Positions 56,119-64,000 of a DNA stretch of 64,000 nucleotides are shown piece by piece. The stretch comes from Paulinella micropora (taxonomy: Eukaryota > Cercozoa > Imbricatea > Euglyphida): the NCBI GenBank assembly GCA_009731375.1, contig BJOX01000151.1, positions 703,150 through 767,149 on the forward strand, written 5' to 3'. The notes under the pieces are model-generated. The model searched no databases. It saw only the letters and a list, made by a program, of their open reading frames with translations, and was not told the DNA's origin. A program made the position numbers and the translations under genes. Numbering within the stretch: position 1 is the first letter of the stretch; each line of letters begins with the position of its first letter.

Positions 56119-56476
56119 TGTGGCCCTTGCCGGATGGATTATTTAAGCGTCACGCCTCACAATGGAGGGCGTCATCACATGCAGAGTGGGTGTACATTTG
56201 TGAATTAACTGGGTTTTGGTAATTGCCAGAGAAGACAGGCAAGAGGTGAACAACCTCCAATCCGGCTGAAACCACGTGGGAAAACAGGTGATGATGCCTT
56301 GCATTGTGAGGTCTGAGGTTTAAATAATCCGTCCGGGCAGCAAGCTTCACCATAAAAAATCGGTCCACAATAAAAACGGCGCCTGGTATGTGTGTGTGAT
56401 GACGGGAGGCTGACCGTATGTTTTAATGATGTCCATCAGTGCCCGGGCCATTTCTACTCCCTAACAAAGTGGATTC

Positions 56477-56507
<31 letters not shown>

Positions 56508-56508
56508 A

Positions 56509-56539
<31 letters not shown>

Positions 56540-56586
56540 AATTGATTGATTGATTTGATTGATTTGATTGATTGATTCATTGATTC

Positions 56587-56620
<34 letters not shown>

Positions 56621-56635
56621 CGATCGATCGATTGA

Positions 56636-56666
<31 letters not shown>

Positions 56667-56722
56667 ATGGATTATGGATTGATGGATTTGATGGATTTGA
56701 TGGATTTGATGGATTTGATGGA

Positions 56723-56769
<47 letters not shown>

Positions 56770-57023
56770 TGATTGATTTGATTGTTTCATTGATTGACTG
56801 ATTGATTGGTTGATTGATTGATTGATTTGATTGATTTGATTGATTAATTGACTTGATTGACTTGATTGATTGATTGATTGATTGATTTGATTGATTTGAT
56901 TTGATTGATTTGATTGATTTGATTTGATTGATTGATTGATTGATTGATTGATCGATTGATTTGATTGATCGATCGATTGATTGATATTGATTGATTGATT
57001 GATTGATTGATTTGATTGATTGA

Positions 57024-57081
<58 letters not shown>

Positions 57082-57113
57082 CGATTGATTGATCGATTGA
57101 TTGATTGATTGAT

Positions 57114-57146
<33 letters not shown>

Positions 57147-57361
57147 AATTGATTTATTGACTTGATTGATTGATTTGATTGATTGATTTGATGCTTTGAT
57201 TGATTTGATTGATCGACTTGATTGATTTGATTGAATCGATTGAATCGATTGATTGATTGATTGATCAATTGATTGATTGATTGATTGATTGATGGATTGA
57301 TGGATTGATGGAATGATTTGATTGATTTGATTGATTTGATTGATTTGATTGATTTGATTGA

Positions 57362-57403
<42 letters not shown>

Positions 57404-57731
57404 CGAATTGATTGATTGAATTGATTGAATTGATTGATTGAATTGATTGATTGATTGGATTGATTGATTTGATTGATTGATTTGATTGATTGATTTGATT
57501 GATTGATTTGATTGATTGATGTGATTGATGGATTGGTTGGTTGGTATATATCTTTGTCTATACTCATTCGCAGCATGTACTGTACTTGCAGAAACGTATG
57601 CAGTACATGTACATGTGCATATGCATGTATATGTACATGTACATGTACATGTACATGTACATGTGCATATGCACATATATGTACATGTACATGTACATGT
57701 ACATGTACATGTCCATATACATATACATATG

Positions 57732-57803
<72 letters not shown>

Positions 57804-57843
57804 TACGTATACATACATACATATACATATACATATACATATG

Positions 57844-57886
<43 letters not shown>

Positions 57887-57975
57887 GTATACGTATACGT
57901 ATACGTATACGTATACGTATACGTATATATACGTATACGTATACGTATACGTATACGTATACGTATACGTATATG

Positions 57976-58023
<48 letters not shown>

Positions 58024-59063
58024 AATACATATACATATACATACATACAAGACGGGAAGCAAAGGCGGTGAAAATGTCTCGGACTATGCTTATTAATTTA
58101 TGCTTGTAAAAATATGCACACGTAAAATAATTGACGTTAGCACCCGCGAGCTTGAAAACAAAGTATATACATACACACATGCTTGTACAATTTATGCGTA
58201 TAAATGCACAAATAGATAAGTTTTAGATGTGCACACATTGTAGAATTTATGCGTATATATACGAATAAGTAAGTTTTGCTTTGTACACATGCCTTGTCTT
58301 CGTGTTCCACTCGCTGGTGTCTGTTACTCGGATATGTCCACATATTCGCATAATAGTATATTATGCAGCGAGCCGATAAAGCGGCGTTTATGGGTTCGAG
58401 CCCCGGCCCGGCGAGACCCATAAATTAGCCGATTTGTCGGCGAGTCGCATATGTACTTTTATGGGTCAGCTCTATCGAATTTATTTTACCCACAAAAGTT
58501 GTGCCACAAATATTCCGTATTTACGTTATTTTTGTTCACTAATAATTTTCACTTTATGAATCCGTTTTCAACACCAGAAATTTTCATTTTATGAGGTTCA
58601 TGACCCAAATGTGCAAGCCTCTTATCTACCATATCTACCATATCTACCTTATCCACCTTATCTACCTTATCTATCTTGTCTACCTTGTCTATCTTATCAT
58701 GAGCATATGCATATCTATACCTTGTCTTCGTGTTCACAGTTGCTGATGTCGGCCTCGAGCGCGGTTTTCTTAGTTAACAACTGGTTAACACACCGACGAC
58801 ACTGCTCTGCCTATTTCACACCAGCATGAATACATGAACATACACACACACACACACACATTTTGTTTGCTAACAGCTGGTGAACAGACCGACGATATTG
58901 CTCTGCCTACACCAAACAAACATGAACACACACATAAACATACGCACACACACATAAACATACACACGCACACACACAAACACACATTTTGTTTGCTAGC
59001 AACTGCTCACCAGACCGACGACACTGCTCCGCCAATACCACGCACAAAATCACACAAACATGA

Positions 59064-59115
<52 letters not shown>

Positions 59116-59195
59116 TTTGTTTGCTAGCTAACAGCTGGTGAACAGACCGACGATATTGCTCTGCCTACACCAAACAAACATGAACACACACATAA

Positions 59196-59226
<31 letters not shown>

Positions 59227-59399
59227 GTTTGCTAGCAACTGCTCACCAGACCGACGACACTGCTCCGCCAATACCACGCACAAAATCACACAAACATGAA
59301 CACACACATAAATATATATATATATATATATATACATTTTGTTTGCTAGCAACTGATTGACAGAGCGACGACATTGCTCTGCTATATCACACACATAAT

Positions 59400-59431
<32 letters not shown>

Positions 59432-59556
59432 CACACGCACATGACACCTACCTACCTACCTACCTACATATCCATCTATCTATCTACCTACCTACCTAGC
59501 TACCTACCTGTTGTTGCAGTGTGTCAAGCGCGCGAGCCGATGACTCCACAATGTTG

Positions 59557-59623
<67 letters not shown>

Positions 59624-60294
59624 CCCACCTACCTATCTACCTATCTACCTACCTATCTACCTACCTACCTACCTACCTACCTAGCCACCTACCTACCTAC
59701 CTACCTACCTACCCACCTACCTACCTAGCTACCTACCTAGCTAGCTACCTACCTACCTAGCTACATACCTACCTACCTAGCTACCTAGCTACCTGCCTAC
59801 CTACCTACCTAGCTACCTACCTAGCTACCTACCTAGCTACCTACCTAGCTACCTTCGTACCTACCTACCTACCTACCTAGCTACCTACCTACCTAGCTAC
59901 TTACCTACCTACCTACTTACCTAGCTACTTACCTACCTAGCTACCTACCTACCTACCTACCTAGCTACCTACCTGCCTACCTAGCTACCTACCTACCTAC
60001 CTACCTGCCTACCTAGCTAGCTACCTACCTAGCTAGCTACCTACCTACCTAGCTAGCTACCTACCTACCTAGCTACCTACCTAGCTACCTACCTAGCTAC
60101 CTACCTAGCTACCTACCTAGCTACCTACCTAGCTACCTACCTACCCAGCTACCTACCTACCTACCTAGCTACCTACCTACCACCTACCTACCTACCTAGC
60201 TAGCTAGCTACCTACCTACCTACCTACCTACCTATCTACCTACCTCTTGTTGCAATGTGTCAAGCACGCGCGCCGATGACTCTACAATGTTGCA

Positions 60295-60350
<56 letters not shown>

Positions 60351-60480
60351 CGTCTGTCTATCTATCTATCTATCCATCTATCTATCTATCTATCTACCTA
60401 CCTACCTACCTACCTCTTGTTGCAATGTGTCCAGCACGCGCGCCGATGACTCCACCATGTTGCATATCTATCTATCTATA

Positions 60481-60534
<54 letters not shown>

Positions 60535-60553
60535 ATCTATCTATCTATCTATC

Positions 60554-60628
<75 letters not shown>

Positions 60629-60637
60629 CCTACCTAC

Positions 60638-60688
<51 letters not shown>

Positions 60689-60806
60689 CCTACCTACCTA
60701 CCTACCTACCTACCTCTTGTTGCAACGTGTCAAGCACGCGCGCCGATGACTCCACAATATTGCCAAATGTAGCCACCTAGATAGATAGAGATAGACAGAT
60801 AGACAG

Positions 60807-60859
<53 letters not shown>

Positions 60860-60867
60860 GGATAGAT

Positions 60868-60938
<71 letters not shown>

Positions 60939-61001
60939 GTAGGTAGGTAGGTAGGTAGGGACTGTGCTGCCGAAAATAGCCACCTGATAGGTAGGTAGGT
61001 A

Positions 61002-61055
<54 letters not shown>

Positions 61056-61151
61056 GACCCTGTGTACGATCTCTACGGCCTCGGCCGGGCCGGCGCGCGG
61101 GTTTTGCGCCAACGCGTTCTGTCCGGACACATTGCCATTGTGCGGCCCGGC
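44468..61151 (-). CDS. Kelch-repeat protein gene, 16 reconstructed exons with microsatellite introns
   Basis: Exons (high to low coordinates): 61151-61059, 60776-60714, 58810-58721, 54485-54335, 52279-52198, 51843-51791, 51287-51242, 51039-51005, 50845-50801, 50472-50409, 49735-49621, 48799-48697, 48110-48067, 47508-47467, 45256-45194, 44548-44468. Each has AG before it and GT after it (except the stop exon), and phases match throughout, giving 1,170 nt (389 codons plus stop). The first three encode helical, coiled-coil-like sequence ([27 protein letters not shown]). The fourth opens a Kelch propeller: [10 protein letters not shown], then [34 protein letters not shown] and [14 protein letters not shown], each with a W and a VAPM/ASM-like turn. 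There is no BTB or BACK domain in the window, and the 5' end lies further right or in a gap. Blade 5 lacks its GG loop and one short segment after FCSAA is missing, so small exons may be overlooked. Kelch propellers usually bind partner proteins, often as ligase adaptors. Confidence 0.72.
44728..45175. repeat. (TTG)n, (ATG)n, (ATCC)n and (ATC)n microsatellites
   Basis: Intron DNA of the Kelch gene between the last two exons: TTG/ATG triplets 44738-44925, CCAT/CTAT 44930-44995, ATC/CAC triplets 45050-45165. Confidence 0.85.
45264..45420. repeat. (GA)n/(GAAA)n microsatellite
   Basis: Purine repeat adjoining the acceptor of the 45256-45194 exon. Confidence 0.9.
45540..45575 (-). pseudogene. possible missing Kelch mini-exon (AVMIDGE)
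   Basis: Unique sequence after an ACACAG acceptor encodes [11 protein letters not shown], which would fill the gap after FCSAA, but the phase does not match the neighbouring exons. It may be decayed. Confidence 0.25.
45662..46735. repeat. GATA/CTAT tetranucleotide array, about 1.1 kb, with strand switch
   Basis: GATA units 45662-45782, a short unique spacer, then CTAT units with CTAC/CTGT/CCAT variants to 46720. The two halves form a large potential foldback. Confidence 0.92.
46850..47460. repeat. CT, CATA and (TA)n-rich microsatellites
   Basis: CT repeat 46852-46876, unique-looking CTAC-rich spacer, then CATA/ATATAC arrays 47089-47460. Confidence 0.85.
47516..48005. repeat. (GTAT)n then (TTG)n arrays
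   Basis: GTAT/GTGT 47516-47660, TTG triplets with GTC/CTG variants 47698-48005. They lie between the exons 47508-47467 and 48110-48067. Confidence 0.9.
48116..48352. repeat. (AATAC)n-type pentanucleotide array
   Basis: Units ACAAT/ACAGT repeated across about 235 bp in the intron upstream of the 48110-48067 exon. Confidence 0.85.
48486..48537 (-). pseudogene. duplicate of the 48799-48697 Kelch exon, acceptor lost
   Basis: [21 protein letters not shown] parallels [21 protein letters not shown], with the same GTCACATAC donor but no AG acceptor. A third, shorter copy of its 5' end lies at about 48880-48906. Confidence 0.55.
49015..49480. repeat. CATA/GCAT and GATA arrays
   Basis: CATA and CATG units 49017-49407 and GATA units 49408-49462, all intronic. 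Confidence 0.9.
49776..49880. repeat. 10-N gap and (GTAT)n array
   Basis: Gap 49790-49799 followed by GTAT units to 49880. Confidence 0.85.
50133..50407. repeat. (GA)n/(GGGA)n/(GAAA)n array
   Basis: Purine microsatellite beginning at the GTCTCTCT donor of the 50472-50409 exon. Confidence 0.9.
50476..50800. repeat. CATA arrays around a GTACC/GGTAC foldback
   Basis: CATA units 50476-50545 and 50760-50800. Between them (about 50546-50735) is a CGTACC array facing GGTACG units, which can fold back. Confidence 0.85.
50852..51236. repeat. GATA and GAGATA arrays
   Basis: GATA/GATG units 50852-50998, then GATA, GAGATA and GGTA units 51044-51236. Confidence 0.9.
51303..51500. repeat. CTAT/CTAC array
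   Basis: Tetranucleotide array between two Kelch exon copies. Confidence 0.9.
51504..51554 (-). pseudogene. duplicate of the 51843-51791 Kelch exon
   Basis: Shares [11 protein letters not shown] and the GTGAGATAG donor with its neighbour but is two bases shorter, so it would break the frame if used. Confidence 0.6.
51556..51788. repeat. (CTAA)n array
   Basis: ACTA/GCTA tetranucleotides with few interruptions between the two exon copies. Confidence 0.9.
51855..52130. repeat. (GTAT)n, (TTG)n, (TTC)n arrays
   Basis: Intronic triplet and tetranucleotide repeats between the 52279-52198 and 51843-51791 exons. Confidence 0.9.
52424..52966. repeat. about 540-bp duplicated segment, copy 1
   Basis: Non-microsatellite DNA near-identical to 53226-53760 (shared AAGGAGCTTCTGATTTCGTC, GGCCAGGGCTCGTTCC and others). 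Each copy follows a 52279-52198-type Kelch exon and a GATA run, so the duplicated unit is larger (about 0.85 kb). No coding frame is supported. Confidence 0.8.
52863..53061. repeat. near-perfect palindrome, about 98-bp arms, 2-nt spacer
   Basis: The left arm 52863-52960 and right arm 52963-53061 are reverse complements apart from one base in an A6/T7 run, with AC at the centre. Confidence 0.9.
53128..53175 (-). pseudogene. duplicate of the 52279-52198 Kelch exon, acceptor AG lost
   Basis: [14 protein letters not shown] parallels [15 protein letters not shown]. The position of the acceptor reads AATTAAG without TAG at the right place. A third fragment (NAWRSQP) lies at about 53825-53850. Confidence 0.55.
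53226..53760. repeat. about 540-bp duplicated segment, copy 2
   Basis: Second copy of 52424-52966 with a few substitutions and one 14-bp deletion. It lacks the palindromic right arm. Confidence 0.8.
53764..54330. repeat. GATA/GGTA then GGGA/GAGA arrays with 10-N gap
   Basis: GATA 53768-53812, gap 53818-53827, GATA/GGTA/GTAT 53851-54205, then GGGA-type units to 54330 at the donor of the first Kelch-blade exon. Confidence 0.9.
54496..55138. repeat. (TA)n, (CATA)n and GATA arrays with unique spacers
   Basis: TA-rich 54497-54622, CATA 54676-54716, GATA 54819-54885. Duplicated spacers (GACCATTTTGG..GTCGCTT at 54791 and 54886) and a CAGCACGTG-rich spacer (54900-55130) hold no supported exon. Confidence 0.8.
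55139..55878. other. assembly gap (740 N)
   Basis: Unsequenced. It is followed by C, CT and T homopolymeric runs to 56074 and TA repeats to 56117. Confidence 1.
56117..56370. mobile_element. MITE-like element with terminal inverted repeats
   Basis: The ends are ATTGTGGCCC and GGTCCACAAT. Internal arms (GGATGGATTATTTAA..CCTCACAATG at 56133-56162 and its inverted match at about 56297-56336) extend the foldback. No coding capacity and no clear target duplicate. Confidence 0.5.
56477..57540. repeat. (GATT)n tetranucleotide array, 1.06 kb, with a GATTT variant
   Basis: TTGA/GATT units throughout, with regular insertion of one T (TTGATTTGA) and some GATC and GATG variants. Confidence 0.92.
57600..58047. 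repeat. CAT-based hexanucleotide array in variant blocks
   Basis: Blocks of ACATGT, ATACAT, then ATACGT hexamers followed again by ATACAT. Each block is nearly homogeneous. Confidence 0.9.
58048..58548. other. unique intronic DNA, no gene supported
   Basis: AT-rich. A GGGTTCGAGCCCC patch near 58390 resembles a tRNA B box, but no tRNA fold is seen. Confidence 0.5.
58618..58698. repeat. 9-bp minisatellite (TATCTACCA/TATCTACCT)
   Basis: About nine units, directly followed on the minus strand by unique sequence reading [15 protein letters not shown], which could be a further exon but is not needed for frame. Confidence 0.75.
58861..59385 (-). pseudogene. five truncated copies of the 58810-58721 exon in CA/TA repeats
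   Basis: Copies near 58906-58861, 59034-58987, 59161-59114, 59270-59223 and 59382-59335 each encode AEQ(C/Y)RRS..QLLANK and then break off into TG or TA repeats. Only the 58810 copy keeps its 3' half and donor. Confidence 0.65.
59441..60250. repeat. CTAC/CTAG tetranucleotide array with one exon-copy island
   Basis: CTAC, CTAT and CTAG units. A 48-bp island at about 59514-59562 encodes [16 protein letters not shown] on the minus strand. Confidence 0.9.
60246..60985 (-). pseudogene. further copies of the 60776-60714 exon in CTAT arrays
   Basis: Besides the full exon, 48-bp partial copies lie near 60246-60294 and 60416-60464 (N(I/M)[14 protein letters not shown] with a GTAGGTAGG donor), and a 5' fragment (VAIFGSTV) lies near 60959-60984. 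The spaces are CTAT/GATA repeats. Confidence 0.65.
61003..61050. repeat. (GA)n microsatellite
   Basis: Pure GA repeat just inside the donor of the 61151-61059 exon. Confidence 0.95.
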
Positions 61152-61169
61152 CTAGTCAGCAGAAGAAGG

Positions 61170-61402
61170 GTGAGTATGTATGTATGTATGCACGTGTGTA
61201 TGTCTGTGTGTATGAATGTGTGTATGAATGTATGTGATTGGCCAACGCATTCTGTCCGGACACATTTCAGCAGAAGAAGGGTGAGTATGTATGTATGTAT
61301 GCACGTGTGTATGTCTGTGTGTATGAATGTGTGTATGAATGTATGTGATTGGCCAACGCATTCTGTCCGGACACATTTCCATCGTGCGGCCCCGGCCTAG
61401 TG
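61170..61402 (-). pseudogene. two partial copies of the 61151-61059 exon in a tandem duplication
   Basis: Copies near 61240-61271 and 61351-61402 share [10 protein letters not shown] with the full exon and then end. About 110 bp, including a GTAT run, is repeated between them. Confidence 0.6.
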
Positions 61403-61498
61403 AGAAAGAAAAGGGGTGAATATGTGTTTGTGTATGTATGTATGTATGCATGTATGTATGTGGTAAACGGTGAAGAGCTCGCAGCTAGAGAGAGAGAG

Positions 61499-61696
61499 NN
61501 NNNNNNNNNNNNNNNNNNNNNNNNNNNNNNNNNNNNNNNNNNNNNNNNNNNNNNNNNNNNNNNNNNNNNNNNNNNNNNNNNNNNNNNNNNNNNNNNNNNN
61601 NNNNNNNNNNNNNNNNNNNNNNNNNNNNNNNNNNNNNNNNNNNNNNNNNNNNNNNNNNNNNNNNNNNNNNNNNNNNNNNNNNNNNNNNNNNNNNNN
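61499..61696. other. assembly gap (198 N)
   Basis: Unsequenced, entered from a GA repeat. Confidence 1.
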
Positions 61697-61889
61697 ATGT
61701 TGTTTATTTGTATGTATGTATGTATGTATGTAACATGCAAACAAACAAGCAAATATGTACGTACGTACGTACGTACGTACGTATGTATGTATGTATGTAT
61801 GTATGTATGTATGTATGTATGTACCGTGTGGTGGATAGTGAAGAATTCGAAGCTAGATGGCGAGGGTGCATACGTGCCTAATTTTATAC

Positions 61890-61975
<86 letters not shown>

Positions 61976-61997
61976 GGATGGATGGATAGATAGATAG

Positions 61998-62028
<31 letters not shown>

Positions 62029-62106
62029 CTAGATAGATAGCTAGATAGATAGATAGATAGATAGATTAGATATGTAGGTAGGTAGGTAGGTAGGTAGGTA
62101 GGTAGG

Positions 62107-62184
<78 letters not shown>

Positions 62185-62219
62185 CTGAAAGATAGATACT
62201 GATAGATAGACAGATAGAC

Positions 62220-62300
<81 letters not shown>

Positions 62301-62351
62301 TATAGATGGCGAGGGTAATCATAGACACATACATAGACATATAGATTAGGT

Positions 62352-62426
<75 letters not shown>

Positions 62427-62439
62427 GTAGGTAGATAGG

Positions 62440-62483
<44 letters not shown>

Positions 62484-62498
62484 GAGAGATAGAGAGAG

Positions 62499-62549
<51 letters not shown>

Positions 62550-62573
62550 TAGATAGATGGATAGATAGATATC

Positions 62574-62635
<62 letters not shown>

Positions 62636-62648
62636 TAGATAGAGATAG

Positions 62649-62695
<47 letters not shown>

Positions 62696-62765
62696 CAGAA
62701 GCTAGACAGCGAGGGTGCGTATGTGCCTAATCATATACACATCATAAACATATAGATTAGATTAG

Positions 62766-62853
<88 letters not shown>

Positions 62854-62897
62854 TAGAAGAGCTCGAAGCTGGACGGCGATGGTGTATATGTGCCTAT
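61697..62897. repeat. GTAT and GATA arrays, about 1.2 kb
   Basis: GTAT/GTAC 61709-61822, then GATA with GGTA, GACA and GAGA variants to 62850. Short unique islands (GAAGCTAGATGGCGAGGGTG and kin, near 61850, 62300, 62705 and 62862) recur four times. Confidence 0.9.

Positions 62898-64000
<1,103 letters not shown>

Noticed and set aside
55116-56208. Open frames crossing the 740-N gap
   Set aside because: They exist only because N has no stop codon.
58370-58440. tRNA-like B box (GGGTTCGAGCCCC)
   Set aside because: No acceptor, D or anticodon stem can be drawn. At most a tRNA-derived SINE remnant.

Overview
The window reads as nuclear DNA of a eukaryote. It has AATAAA/ATTAAA poly(A) signals, GT-AG introns, a Ty3-type LTR retrotransposon, a CR1/jockey-type LINE and about 20 kb of microsatellite-rich DNA around a spliced Kelch gene. 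I cannot name the species. Composition changes abruptly several times, and 10-N gaps fall at or near some changes, so some joins may be assembly joins.

1-15.41 kb is a very GC-rich, intronless, gene-dense block with the look of a large DNA virus. It holds a leucine-rich-repeat-like gene cut by the left edge, a gene with two bHLH-like segments, a roughly 1,330-residue Ser/Arg/Ala/Pro-rich protein, two paralogous secreted PKD + BspA-type (DUF285) repeat proteins, a Cys-cluster plus kinase-like protein, and the promoter and ATG of a third PKD/BspA paralogue. Several frames shift by one base, often at or near homopolymers.

15.41-25.9 kb is AT-rich and resembles a decayed Polinton/polinton-like virus. 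Two inverted, degenerate tail-fibre-type genes with endosialidase-chaperone (S74) ends converge on a cluster of small genes: a truncated A32/FtsK-type ATPase, a membrane protein and a secreted Cys-rich protein. To the right are an acidic coiled-coil gene, a retroviral-type integrase with an in-frame TAA, a gene with a 50-nt intron and a basic coiled-coil gene. Shared promoter motifs (TATATAAAAG; CCTACGGKCRTAGACMGT) tie parts of this block together.

26.8-28.75 kb is a 5'-truncated LINE. 30,037-40,651 is a complete, young Ty3-type element on the minus strand, with 236-bp LTRs and a 4-bp ATTC target duplication. Its second ORF and pol are in one frame, separated by a single TGA. It may lie in an intron of a plus-strand host gene (candidate exons 29,441-29,468 and 40,833-41,039). 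41.3-43.0 kb is a decayed minus-strand ORF of unknown type.

44.5-61.2 kb holds a minus-strand gene I reconstructed from 16 tiny exons (35-151 nt). They join in one frame to 1,170 nt (389 aa), with coiled-coil-like exons followed by about six Kelch blades. The introns are almost entirely microsatellite, several begin with the repeat unit at the splice donor, and decayed duplicate exons lie beside intact ones. 61.9-64 kb is GATA and hexanucleotide repeat. Two long gaps (55,139-55,878 and 61,499-61,696) hide sequence.
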